From Planctomycetaceae bacterium (GTDB lineage: Bacteria; Planctomycetota; Planctomycetia; Planctomycetales; Planctomycetaceae), in the NCBI GenBank assembly GCA_019636285.1, contig JAHBXV010000016.1:1-64000 (forward strand): a DNA stretch of 64,000 bases. Reading direction: 5' to 3'. A program made the translations under genes and the position numbers. The notes under the pieces are model-generated. The model was not told where the DNA came from, did not search any database, and saw nothing but the letters and a program-made list of their open reading frames with translations. Below are positions 1 through 8,530 of the stretch, piece by piece (within the stretch, counting starts at the first letter, position 1; every line of letters starts with the position of its first letter).

Positions 1-281
1 GTAGTGCGAACACCTGGGGCCACTCGAAGTGGGTCGGCAACGGCATTGATTTTGGCTACCCCAACGGAATCAATTTCTGGCCGTGTTGCTCTTGGTCGCC
101 GCCGATCACTTCCATTCCCGGTCGGCTCGCCGATTGGGGAGCTCCAGGCAGCACTCACACGGGCGGCGCGCATGGCCTGATGGGGGATGGTTCGGTCCGA
201 TTTTTTAGCGAGAACCTCGATCGAACGACTCAGTCGCGTTTGGCCCAGATTGCTGACGGCAATCCGCTGGGGGATTTCTAA
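1..281 (+). CDS. DUF1559 pilin-like protein, C-terminal fragment
   Basis: The window opens inside this gene. The frame runs from base 3 to a TAA at 279-281, leaving 92 C-terminal residues. The tail holds the family signature HTGGAH, then GDGSVRF, and ends ADGNPLGDF, almost the same ending as the two complete DUF1559 proteins at 35.9-36.9 and 38.0-38.9 kb. DUF1559 proteins are a large planctomycete family with a type IV pilin-like N-terminal helix (outside the window here) and are thought to be exported; their exact role is unknown. A terminator hairpin and then a lipoprotein gene follow. Confidence 0.9.
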   Translation, partial: SANTWGHSKWVGNGIDFGYPNGINFWPCCSWSPPITSIPGRLADWGAPGSTHTGGAHGLMGDGSVRFFSENLDRTTQSRLAQIADGNPLGDF

Positions 282-337
282 GCATCCATTCCTTGCAATT
301 GTTGTTGGATCTCATTCACGGTGTTGTCATGAGCGCA

Positions 338-382
338 ACCGGGTGTATCCTCTGCTCGCAGGATGCACCCGGTTTCCTTTTT
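338..382 (+). terminator. Rho-independent terminator after the DUF1559 gene
   Basis: A 13-bp stem (ACCGGGTGTATCC pairing with GGATGCACCCGGT, one G-T wobble) with a 10-nt loop is followed by TTTCCTTTTT. It separates the DUF1559 gene from the downstream lipoprotein gene, so the lipoprotein is either attenuated or has its own promoter. Confidence 0.75.
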
Positions 383-396
383 CGGAGATTGCTCGC

Positions 397-858
397 ATGT
401 TGATGTGGAAATGCCCGCTGACCCTCTCTGTGCTGGCGGCAGGAACTCTAGCTGGTCTCGCTGGCTGTGGCGGCGGTTCAACCGTTCCGAAACTCGCTCC
501 GGTGACGGGCGTTGTGAGTATTGAAGGCACCCCGACAGCGGGCGTGACGGTGATCTTTACGCCGATGGGTGCCACCAAGACAACTGGCGGGTCCGGAGTA
601 ACGGTTGATGGTGGAAATTTTGAACTGATGCACCGCAGCGGCGAACTGGGAGTCGAACCGGGTCAGTACGCGGTGACGTTTTCCCGAATGGTCCTGGCGG
701 ACGGTTCTCCCCTTCCGGCCGGGAAGAGTCCGATCGAAGTCGACGCCAAAGAGTCCATCCCTCCCCGGTATCAGGATCCCTCCGATCCGGCCCACACGGC
801 GACTGTCGCCCCGGAGGGGGGCTTCTTTGAATTCGGAATCGGGGCTCCCAAAAAATGA
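397..858 (+). CDS. small transthyretin-like lipoprotein
   Basis: A 153-residue protein. The start was chosen at ATG 397 because GGAG lies about 9 nt upstream and the first ~27 residues form a lipoprotein signal (charged start, hydrophobic stretch, LAGC lipobox); the frame is open further upstream but there overlaps the terminator. The mature part reads as one beta-sandwich domain (VTGVVSIEGTP..GVTVIFTP), resembling carboxypeptidase-regulatory or transthyretin-like folds. It follows a DUF1559 gene, as two other lipoproteins in this window do (35283-35783 and 37230-37697). Function unknown; probably anchored in the envelope. Confidence 0.85.
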   Translation: MLMWKCPLTLSVLAAGTLAGLAGCGGGSTVPKLAPVTGVVSIEGTPTAGVTVIFTPMGATKTTGGSGVTVDGGNFELMHRSGELGVEPGQYAVTFSRMVLADGSPLPAGKSPIEVDAKESIPPRYQDPSDPAHTATVAPEGGFFEFGIGAPKK

Positions 859-862
859 GCCT

Positions 863-937
863 CCGTCAAAACCCGGTTGGCGGCTCGGAAACCTCTACAA
901 ATTCAGGAACATTTCGACGTCCAGAGGGTTTTGACGG
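863..937 (+). repeat. 75-nt inverted-repeat element, family C copy 1
   Basis: Ends are a perfect 12-bp inverted repeat, CCGTCAAAACCC and GGGTTTTGACGG. The interior shares CCCGGTTGGCGGCT and CCAGAGGG with the reverse complement of 57749-57823, which is also 75 nt long. The outer stem differs in compensating fashion between copies (CCGTC/GACGG here, GTTTC/GAAAC there). It begins 4 nt after the lipoprotein stop codon. The rest of the gap to 1102 shows nothing recognisable. Confidence 0.75.
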
Positions 938-1102
938 TACTACAATAGTAGTTAAGGCGGGATGGAAAACGCTTTCTGACGGGACAGCGGGACCATCGTT
1001 CCGACTGTCCCGTTCGTCGCTCCCAGGAGACGGGCTCACCGGCCCCTCTCCAGACAGCGCCTCGGACAGGATCCCTGGTAATGATGCAATTCTGAGCGGG
1101 AC

Positions 1103-2779
1103 GTGAGCGTCGTGGTCGGCAGCGCCCCCCGCGAAAGGGAATCTTCGTCGTCGCGTTGGGGATCGCCACCGCTCTATCGCCTGGCCTTGGCCCTCTTGGT
1201 GCTGTTGGTCTATGGCCAGACTGCCCAGTTTGAGTTCCTCAAGTACGACGACAACGAATACATCACTGAAAACCCGCACGTCCTGGCAGGGTTGTCGCCC
1301 GATTCCGTCCGTTGGGCGTTCACGCCCTCCGGCTATGCCGCGAACTGGCACCCGCTGATCTGGCTTTCGCTCATGCTCGACACCGAGCTCTTCGGTTTCT
1401 GGGCAGGCGGTTTTCATCTGACGAATGTCCTGTTGCATGCGCTGAACAGCCTGCTCGTCTTCGGGTTATTTTCCCGGCTCACGAACCGCCCCGCCCGAAG
1501 CTTCATGGTCGCGGCTCTGTTCGCGGTCCATCCCCTCCATGTCGAGTCAGTCGCCTGGATCACCGAGCGAAAAGACGTACTGAGTACCCTGTTCGCCCTC
1601 CTGTCGCTGAACGCTTACGTGCGCTTCGTCGAGCGGCGGCAAGCCGGTTTCTACTTGGGGGCTTGGTTCTGCCTGCTGCTCAGCCTGCTGAGCAAGCAGA
1701 TGTTCGTGACACTCCCCTGCATCTACCTTCTGCTGGATTTCTGGCCGCTCGGCCGGTTGTTGCCAGACTTCCCGACAGGACAGTCGCTAACGTCCCGGCA
1801 AGCCCAAGCTTTCCAGTTTAAACCTTGGAGATTGGTTGGCGAAAAGGTTCCATTCGCGGTGTTGAGTGCCGCATTCTGCCTCGTGGCCGTCTGGGCCCAG
1901 TCTGCGGGCAAAGCGCTCGCGGACTGGGAACAACTCCCGCTTCTCGAACGGCTCGACAACGCCGTTGTCAGCTACGTCATCTATCTCTGGCAGACCGTCT
2001 GGCCGGTTAATCTGGCGGTCTTTTATCCGTACCCTCCGGAGGGCAGAAGCGCCTGGGAGGTCGGCGCGTGCCTGCTGTTGTTATTATCAATAACCGGCGG
2101 AGTGCTCTCTCAAACGCGACGTCGGCCTTACCTGCTGATGGGCTGGCTCTGGTACCTGATCACGCTGCTGCCGGTCATCGGGATCGTGCAGGTCGGAGAG
2201 CAGGCACACGCCGACCGTTACATGTACTTTCCGCTGATCGGCCTCGCTCTGTCCGGAACATGGGGGCTGGCCGATGCTCTTGAAGCACGGGGCGGAAACG
2301 TGCGTGCGACATGGCTGATGGCGGGCACCGTTCTGCTCGTGACGGGCGGACTCGCCTGGATGCAGACGCGTTACTGGCGCGATTCGATCACGTTATTCCA
2401 GCACGCTCTGCAAGTCACGGACGAGAACTGGCTGGCTCACGCCACGTTGGCTTCCGCGTTGATGGATGTACCCAGTCCGGATCGCCTCCGCGAGGCCGAG
2501 TGTCACTTGCGTATAGCCCTGGAATTCAAGCCGAATTACGCAACCGCACATTACAATAGGGCGCTGGTCTTGAGTGACCTCGGCGACCTGTCGCGTGCCA
2601 ACGTGCATTTTCGGGAAGCGCTCGCGCTGAAGCCGGAACATGTCCGCGCTCGACTGCTGTTATGCCTCAACCTCAAGCGGCTGGGACTGACGAAAGAGCT
2701 GGCAAAAGAACGAGCGGAGTTGGACGCCCGACGGGACACGCTCCCGGAAGAGTTACGATCCGCGCTGGACGCTTTGTAA
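1103..2779 (+). CDS. TMTC-like membrane glycosyltransferase with TPR tail
   Basis: A 558-residue polytopic protein from a GTG start with GAGCGGG just upstream. The N-terminal two thirds carry about ten membrane helices. After the first helix lies KYDDNEYI (DD at residues 49-50), then HPLHVESVAWITERKD near 143-158; both are landmarks of the bacterial and eukaryotic TMTC/DUF1736 family of GT-C type O-mannosyltransferase-like proteins. The C-terminal ~110 residues form two to three TPR units (AHYNRALVLSDLGDLSRA). It probably glycosylates an exported protein or lipid using a lipid-linked sugar; the substrate cannot be read from sequence. The gene is convergent with another GT-C type gene, with 16 nt between stop codons. 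Confidence 0.85.
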   Translation: MSVVVGSAPRERESSSSRWGSPPLYRLALALLVLLVYGQTAQFEFLKYDDNEYITENPHVLAGLSPDSVRWAFTPSGYAANWHPLIWLSLMLDTELFGFWAGGFHLTNVLLHALNSLLVFGLFSRLTNRPARSFMVAALFAVHPLHVESVAWITERKDVLSTLFALLSLNAYVRFVERRQAGFYLGAWFCLLLSLLSKQMFVTLPCIYLLLDFWPLGRLLPDFPTGQSLTSRQAQAFQFKPWRLVGEKVPFAVLSAAFCLVAVWAQSAGKALADWEQLPLLERLDNAVVSYVIYLWQTVWPVNLAVFYPYPPEGRSAWEVGACLLLLLSITGGVLSQTRRRPYLLMGWLWYLITLLPVIGIVQVGEQAHADRYMYFPLIGLALSGTWGLADALEARGGNVRATWLMAGTVLLVTGGLAWMQTRYWRDSITLFQHALQVTDENWLAHATLASALMDVPSPDRLREAECHLRIALEFKPNYATAHYNRALVLSDLGDLSRANVHFREALALKPEHVRARLLLCLNLKRLGLTKELAKERAELDARRDTLPEELRSALDAL

Positions 2780-2795
2780 TCGCACGCTGACCCGA

Positions 2796-4412
2796 CTATG
2801 GCCGCATCCGCAACAGTTTCACCGCGACCGGAATCTGGGGGGCCGCCGCCTCGGCGAGTTCGCCTTCCAGAATTTCCGTCGCGCCGTCTTCACCGACTGG
2901 AACCAACGCCTCCAACGCGTAGCGACGGGGAATCTCGTTGTTCATCCAGTCGAAGAGCAGCCGCGGAGCCGTCGGACGATACAGCCACGAACTCGGCACG
3001 GTGACCACGGCCAGAAGTTCCGGTTCAACGGCTTCGATCTCACCGATCATCTGCCGCTGCATGGATTCGGCGTATTCGTGCTGTTCCGTCATGGGATACA
3101 TGTACAGGAACCCGGTCGCCGAGCGCCGACGGGCCAGAAACAGAATCTGCGGCTCCGACCCGAGCATCGCCACGCGAGCCGACGGGGGCGTGGAACTTTC
3201 GATGTACTCGGCAATCGCCGCCGACTCCGGAAAGGGGTTCTCGCTGTACATCAGCCTCGAGACCTTCTCCGGTGGCAGTCGAAACAGCACGTCGCTGTCG
3301 GCGTACAGGCTCCACGAAGCACTGGCGATCACCAGCACCAGCGGCACGACGAAGCGTTCCCGCTGCCGAAGTGTCTGTGACAGCAGATTGATGCCAACCC
3401 CCCCGGCGATCGCCACGCTGGGTAGCAGAAACAGAAAATAATGCTCCCGAAAATAGAGCCCCGGACACACTGCCAGAAAGCTGAAGACCGTAAAGAGAAC
3501 AAGGAAAACTCCCTGGGTCGCTCGACCGGCACTTCGCAAAGATGCGTACATCCCCACGGCCGCGAGAAGGAGCGCCGGCCATGCGAACATCGCGATCGGA
3601 AGGGCTGTTAATAGAAATAGGTCAACACCGGAAGACCACGAAACTTGCGACACATACTCCCGGGGATACTCCACGGTCCAACGCCAGAAATTGTCGAATG
3701 TTCCCGCCGCCGCCATCCCCGCGCACAGCATTCCGTAAAGCACCAGCGGACCAGCGAGAAGCCCCATGACTCGCGTTGCGAACTGCCTCGGCGCGGCAAA
3801 CCCGCTCATTCGCCAGTTCCAGGCCATCCACGTCAGTGCGAAGACAAGGAATACAACCGCTGTCTGCTTGACGAGAATCGCCATCCCGAAACACAGCCCG
3901 GCTCCACAAACCGTCAATAGACGTTGGCACGCCTGACTTCGCTGCAAAAGCCAGATTCCCCCCAAGGCTGGCAAAAGCACGAAGTGCTCGGCATTCGCCA
4001 TGAAGCCATGAACCGTATGTCCCACCGACACGACGGCAAATAGCGCCGCGGCGGCCACCGCTCCGACGCGGCTGGACCACTGTCGCCCCAGCCCGTAGAT
4101 CAGGATCACCGAAGCCAGATTCACAAGGACGAGTCCAAAACGAATCGCTTCAACAGAATGACCGAACACTGCCAGCAGCCCGGCATAAGCCGCGTGAATC
4201 CCCGGCAGCTTCATCGTATACGCTTCCGCATAAGGCGGAACTCCCTGCAGCATCAGCCAGCCGATATACGCGTACTCTCCCTCGTCTCGTTCAAGAGGCA
4301 AGGCCAGCAATCGGATTCTCAGGAGCACGACTCCCACCAGAACGATCAGCAACAGACCGAACGCGACGCGCGATGAGATGTCGTTCGAAGAGTCCGTCGA
4401 ATCACGAGGCAT
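2796..4412 (-). CDS. GT39 (ArnT/PMT-like) glycosyltransferase
   Basis: A 538-residue polytopic membrane protein. The acidic motif ERDEGEY at residues 41-47, right after the first helix, is the conserved first periplasmic loop motif of GT-C family 39 enzymes (dolichyl/undecaprenyl-phosphate sugar transferases). About ten further helices follow, with a soluble C-terminal part (~450-538). ATG 4412 is preferred because it puts the first helix near the N-terminus and has a purine-rich TGGGGA upstream; an in-frame GTG at 4502 would add 30 residues. The acceptor is unknown. Convergent with the TMTC-like gene. Confidence 0.85.
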   Translation of the reverse strand: MPRDSTDSSNDISSRVAFGLLLIVLVGVVLLRIRLLALPLERDEGEYAYIGWLMLQGVPPYAEAYTMKLPGIHAAYAGLLAVFGHSVEAIRFGLVLVNLASVILIYGLGRQWSSRVGAVAAAALFAVVSVGHTVHGFMANAEHFVLLPALGGIWLLQRSQACQRLLTVCGAGLCFGMAILVKQTAVVFLVFALTWMAWNWRMSGFAAPRQFATRVMGLLAGPLVLYGMLCAGMAAAGTFDNFWRWTVEYPREYVSQVSWSSGVDLFLLTALPIAMFAWPALLLAAVGMYASLRSAGRATQGVFLVLFTVFSFLAVCPGLYFREHYFLFLLPSVAIAGGVGINLLSQTLRQRERFVVPLVLVIASASWSLYADSDVLFRLPPEKVSRLMYSENPFPESAAIAEYIESSTPPSARVAMLGSEPQILFLARRRSATGFLYMYPMTEQHEYAESMQRQMIGEIEAVEPELLAVVTVPSSWLYRPTAPRLLFDWMNNEIPRRYALEALVPVGEDGATEILEGELAEAAAPQIPVAVKLLRMRP

Positions 4413-4522
4413 CGCTCTCGAAATCCCCAACGCGATCTCCACGATGTTCAGGAGTCTTGTCTGGAGTACGCGAGACCCGAGCAATTCGCTCGAGTCTCGC
4501 ACTGGTCATCCACGCATCGTCC

Positions 4523-5710
4523 TCACTCCCGAATCGCCTCGACCGCCAGCCGTTGGAACTCCCCGCGAATATCCGCTCCGTCGCTATTCCCGAAGTTCTG
4601 CCGGCTGATCAGCAGCACGAAAATCATCTGCTTCTTGGGGTCAATCCAGCCCTGCGTCCCAAACGCTCCGCCATGCCCATACGATCCCGGCGACAGCGAA
4701 TCCGACACCCCTTGCGGTTCGCGAACGAGGCAGAAGCCCAGTCCCCAGCCATTTCCCGGCGTGAATCCCGTCACCAGGTCGCCCGTTTGCAGTGTGGTCA
4801 TTTCCCGGATCGCCTTTTCGGAAACGATCCGCGCCCCGTCCAGTTCTCCGCCAGTCAGCACCATCTGGTAGAACCGAGCGAGATCCCCGGCTGTCGAAAA
4901 CAATCCTCCAGACGGATTGGGCGAAATGTCGGCCGACTTCTCGAACAGCCAGTGTTCGCCCGGTTCAATGTCCATCTTGTCGGCTGTCGGGCGGTAAAGC
5001 GTCGCCAGACGCTTCCGCTGTTCGTCTGTCGGACGAAACGTCGTTTCATCCATCTTCAGCGGCGCGAAGATTCGCTCCTGCAGAAACGTCTCGAACGGCT
5101 GTCCCGAGACCACCTCCACCACGCGGCCGACAACGCTCAATCCCGGCCCATACTGCCACTTGCTCCCCGGCTCAAACGCCAGTTCGCGGGCCGCCAGCTT
5201 GTCGGCGGTCTCAGCGAGCGACCCCATATTCCGCTGTTCGCCCGGCAACCCATTCGTATGCCGCAGGCAGTCGCGCACGGTGATTTCCCGCGCCGGAGCC
5301 ACACCACCGGCCAGCTTGGCGTTGGCGAACGCCGGAATGTATTTCGACACTGGATCGTCAAGGTTCAGTTTGCCTTCATCGACCAGAATCATCGCCGCCG
5401 TCGCGGTAATGGGCTTGGTCATCGAGGCAATCGCAAAGAGCGTATCCGGCGTCATTTTGCGATCGCTGGCGACATCCGCCAGACCGGTCGCCCCCACGTG
5501 TGCCACGATTCCCGGACGCGCCACCAGCGTCACCGCCCCTGAAATCTGCTTCGCCGCCGCGAACTCACGCATCCGCTCATCAATTTTCGCCAGTGCCGCG
5601 GCATCCATCCCCGCGCCTCGCGGATCAACACCCGGCGCGGCAGCCGGTTCCGCACCAATCAGCACCGTCGGCACGACAAGCCACAGCAGCAAAAGCGGAA
5701 CATGACGCAT
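4523..5710 (-). CDS. secreted serine hydrolase, beta-lactamase/AmpC-like
   Basis: A 395-residue protein with a cleavable signal peptide (residues 1-20, MRHVPLLLLW..IGA). The catalytic pair of the class C beta-lactamase/DD-peptidase fold is S96-M-T-K99; the second motif is the tyrosine region QYGPG (Y187) and the third the HGG at 346-348. The start at 5710 is supported by GGGAG 8 nt upstream. The family includes carboxylesterases, DD-peptidases and true AmpC enzymes; this member most resembles the esterase/penicillin-binding group. Substrate unknown. It lies 110 nt upstream of the GT39 gene on the same strand. Confidence 0.9.
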   Translation of the reverse strand: MRHVPLLLLWLVVPTVLIGAEPAAAPGVDPRGAGMDAAALAKIDERMREFAAAKQISGAVTLVARPGIVAHVGATGLADVASDRKMTPDTLFAIASMTKPITATAAMILVDEGKLNLDDPVSKYIPAFANAKLAGGVAPAREITVRDCLRHTNGLPGEQRNMGSLAETADKLAARELAFEPGSKWQYGPGLSVVGRVVEVVSGQPFETFLQERIFAPLKMDETTFRPTDEQRKRLATLYRPTADKMDIEPGEHWLFEKSADISPNPSGGLFSTAGDLARFYQMVLTGGELDGARIVSEKAIREMTTLQTGDLVTGFTPGNGWGLGFCLVREPQGVSDSLSPGSYGHGGAFGTQGWIDPKKQMIFVLLISRQNFGNSDGADIRGEFQRLAVEAIRE

Positions 5711-5781
5711 GGTGAAGACTCCCAAATGGTGAAGAACCCACATCGTCGGACTCGCAACGCCTGCCCAGCATACCTCATCCA

Positions 5782-5807
5782 TTAGCCGCGACCCACCGGG
5801 GAGCGCT
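5782..5807 (+). repeat. short dispersed repeat TTAGCCGCGACCC family, copy 1
   Basis: TTAGCCGCGACCC followed by ACCGGGGAGCGCT. Near-identical copies lie at 24846, 29243, 30741 and 37874, all in the same orientation and all left of 41.5 kb. At this copy an AACCATCAACC-type simple repeat follows within 25 nt. Confidence 0.8.
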
Positions 5808-5926
5808 GCCCCGCGCTTCCCCAACCATCAACCCTAAACCATCAACCATGCCGCTTCCTTGAGCGGCACCCCCCCCTCCCGCCATGATGACATCGCGGGA
5901 AGTCCTTTCGATCGGGAGCACACATC

Positions 5927-6787
5927 ATGCGGTGGCAGGGCGGACGGCAAAGCGGCAACGTGGAAGATCGACGGGGGACGCCCGGGCGGCCGGTCATGGC
6001 CGGCGGCGGCATCGGCATGCTCGTCCTGATCATCATTGTCATACTTCTCGGCGGCGACCCCCGGGCTCTGCTGCAAAACCTGCCGCAACAACCACCCCAG
6101 CAGGCCGGCCCCGTCGACCCCGAAGTCGCCGCTGCCGATGACGAACTCAAGCAGTTCGTCTCCGTCGTGCTCGCCGATACCGAGGACGTCTGGAACCAGC
6201 TCTTCCAGGAAATGGGCAGCCAGTACCCCGACCCCGCGCTGGTCCTCTTCAGCGGCCAGACACGCTCGGCCTGCGGCTTCGCCAGCGCGGCCATGGGCCC
6301 CTTCTATTGCCCCGCCGACCAGAAGGTCTACATCGACCTCGCCTTCTACGACGAAATGAAAACCCGTTTCGGCGCGCCGGGCGACTTCGCGCAGGCTTAC
6401 GTCATCGCCCACGAGATCGGCCATCACGTCCAGAACCAGATGGGCATCCTCGACAAAGTCCACTCATTGCAGGGCCGGGTCAGCAAAGCCGAGTACAACG
6501 AGGCCTCCGTCCGCCTCGAACTCCAGGCCGATTACCTCGCCGGCGTCTGGGCTCACCATGCCCAGCGCCTGCGGAACATCCTCGAACCCGGTGACATCGA
6601 AGAAGCCCTCAACGCCGCCTCCGCCATCGGCGACGACCGCTTGCAGAAGCAGTCGCAGGGCTACGTCGTCCCCGACTCCTTCACGCACGGCACCTCCGCC
6701 CAGCGCAGCCGCTGGTTCCGCAAAGGCCTCGAAAGCGGCCGCGTCGAAGACGGCAACACGTTCGACATTCCCTACGACGAACTGTAA
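5927..6787 (+). CDS. ypfJ: neutral zinc metallopeptidase (YpfJ family)
   Basis: A 286-residue protein whose start MRWQGGRQSGNVEDRRG matches the hallmark N-terminus of the YpfJ/KPN_02809 family. One membrane helix (about residues 24-42) is followed by a soluble domain carrying HEIGH (H162, E163, H166) and ELQADYLAG (E198), which supply the gluzincin-type zinc ligands and general base. Length is normal for the family. Membrane-anchored, probably with the peptidase domain in the periplasm; the physiological substrate is not known in any member. Confidence 0.93.
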   Translation: MRWQGGRQSGNVEDRRGTPGRPVMAGGGIGMLVLIIIVILLGGDPRALLQNLPQQPPQQAGPVDPEVAAADDELKQFVSVVLADTEDVWNQLFQEMGSQYPDPALVLFSGQTRSACGFASAAMGPFYCPADQKVYIDLAFYDEMKTRFGAPGDFAQAYVIAHEIGHHVQNQMGILDKVHSLQGRVSKAEYNEASVRLELQADYLAGVWAHHAQRLRNILEPGDIEEALNAASAIGDDRLQKQSQGYVVPDSFTHGTSAQRSRWFRKGLESGRVEDGNTFDIPYDEL

Positions 6788-6833
6788 CGCCCGGCTTCTC
6801 CTGCGCAAACTCCTCGCACTCCAGGACGGCACC

Positions 6834-7772
6834 ATGCTTGCTCGATTAAGTCTCGTTGTAGCGGTCTTGGCGCTGACCGGTTCCGCCTGGGGCGACCATC
6901 GAGTCCTCCTGCACGGCGACGGCCGTCTCGCCATCATCGAGCCCGACGGCCGCATCTCCTGGGAGATGCCCTGGGGCGGCATCCACGATCTTCACGTTCT
7001 CGACAACGGCCACATTCTCGTCCAGCAGGGAGCCGCGAAGGTCGCCGAGATCGACCCCGAGACCAAATCCGTCGTCTGGTCCTACGACTCCGCCACCGCA
7101 AATGGCAACGCGGGCAAGAAGGTCGAAGTCCACGCCTTCCAGCCGCTCGCGGACGGCCGCTTGATGATCGCCGAATCCGGGGCAGGACGGTTGATCGAGA
7201 TCGATCGCGAAGGTCACCTGCTCGGCCAGGTCCCGCTGAAGCTGAACCACCCGCATCCCCACACCGATACCCGACTCGCCCGCCGTCTCAAGAACGGCAA
7301 CCACCTCGTCTGCCACGAAGGGGACGGCACGGTCCGCGAATACTCCGCCGCCGAGAGAGCGCTCGTCTGGGAATACGAAGTCCCCCTGTTCGGCGAAGAG
7401 CCGCGCCCCGGTCACGGTCCCGAAGCCTACGGCAACAAATGCTTCGCCGCCGTCCGCCTGCCCACCGGCAACACGCTCATCTCAACCGGCAACGGCCACG
7501 GCGTCATCGAGGTCACCCCCAACAAAGAGGTCGTCTGGCGCATCGCCCAGCGAGACCTCCCCGGCATCACCCTCGCCTGGGTCACCACCCTCGAAGTCCT
7601 CCCCAACGGCAACTACATCCTCGGCAACTGCCACGCCGGCCCCAACCAACCCCTCCTCATCGAAATCGACCCGGCCACCAGGCGAGTCATCTGGACCCTC
7701 GACCGCTTCCAGGACTTCGGCAACAACGTCTCAAACAGCGTGTTGCTCGACGCGGAAGGCTCGCTGCGATAG
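6834..7772 (+). CDS. secreted PQQ-like/NHL beta-propeller protein
   Basis: A 312-residue protein; ATG 6834 is preceded by AGGA and opens a signal peptide (MLARLSLVVAVLALTGSAWG). The mature part is built from repeated blade motifs such as DGRISWEMPW, NGHILVQQG, KSVVWSYD, NGNYILGN and RRVIWTLD, typical of PQQ-like or arylsulfotransferase-like propellers that lack the enzyme motifs. No catalytic residues recognised. It starts 46 nt after the metallopeptidase and could be co-transcribed. Probably a periplasmic or extracellular binding protein. Confidence 0.85.
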   Translation: MLARLSLVVAVLALTGSAWGDHRVLLHGDGRLAIIEPDGRISWEMPWGGIHDLHVLDNGHILVQQGAAKVAEIDPETKSVVWSYDSATANGNAGKKVEVHAFQPLADGRLMIAESGAGRLIEIDREGHLLGQVPLKLNHPHPHTDTRLARRLKNGNHLVCHEGDGTVREYSAAERALVWEYEVPLFGEEPRPGHGPEAYGNKCFAAVRLPTGNTLISTGNGHGVIEVTPNKEVVWRIAQRDLPGITLAWVTTLEVLPNGNYILGNCHAGPNQPLLIEIDPATRRVIWTLDRFQDFGNNVSNSVLLDAEGSLR

Positions 7773-7911
7773 GGCCACCCTGCGGTAGGAGTGCCCGTTA
7801 AGATGACGACCCCGTCAGAATATGGGTTTCCATTAAGCAGCTTGGGTTTGCTCCCATCAAGAAGTAAGAGCCGATCAGCGTTTTTTGCCGCAATCAGCAC
7901 GGAGAGGACAC

Positions 7912-8373
7912 ATGTCGTTGAGAGAACGTGCGGTGGGTTCACCAAGGAGAGTCCGGGTTTACCGGCTGACAGGAACCCTGGTGACGATGTCGATAATCTA
8001 TGCAATCGGTGGATGTGCTCCCAATGATCCAGGCCCATTCTATTCGGGCGACTTTTTCGTCTTGAGCAAGAATGAAAAGGCGATTGTGATCAAGGACTGG
8101 GCGGGTTTCGGAATGGCCCGGCCACCGCAAGGCTATGTTGACATGGGCAAAGGGATGTCCGCTGACGGCCCCGAAACTCACTTTCCGAGGCTGGATTTCT
8201 TCCCGGAATCGACCGTAGTCACCTGGGTGCTTGAGGACGATCAAGAGGGAGAAGTCTTCTCTCAGGAGATCAATCTGAAGGGCATCGTCCCGCAGAACAC
8301 CGAAGGGCAGACAGAGTTCATTTTTGATGAAAATGGTGTGTGGACTGTCAGGTTTGTGGGCGCGGTGGAGTGA
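7912..8373 (+). CDS. hypothetical lipoprotein
   Basis: A 153-residue protein; ATG 7912 follows GGAGAGG at proper spacing. A signal with a basic N-terminus (SLRERAVGSPRRVRVYR) and hydrophobic core ends in IGGCAPND, a plausible lipobox. The rest (FFVLSKNEKAIVIKDW..) suggests a small beta-rich domain that I do not recognise. Base composition is visibly AT-richer than the genes to the left; it opens a 5-kb accessory stretch of poorly known proteins. Confidence 0.7.
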   Translation: MSLRERAVGSPRRVRVYRLTGTLVTMSIIYAIGGCAPNDPGPFYSGDFFVLSKNEKAIVIKDWAGFGMARPPQGYVDMGKGMSADGPETHFPRLDFFPESTVVTWVLEDDQEGEVFSQEINLKGIVPQNTEGQTEFIFDENGVWTVRFVGAVE

Positions 8374-8530
8374 TGCAAGTCGAGTGGATCTGCTTCAGGT
8401 TTTTTGGACAGAGTGAGCGCACTATTTTGGACGGCTCTGTGGCAGCGAGCCACAGGGCGGGTGTGGATGTCCTGAAGCAGGTGTTCGTTGATCGCCGTTC
8501 GCGCCCGAACAATCGATGAGTATCGCTCTT

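Noticed and set aside
2796-4502. Longer GT39 start at GTG 4502
   Set aside because: Adds 30 residues before the first helix without a ribosome site; ATG 4412 fits the family better.
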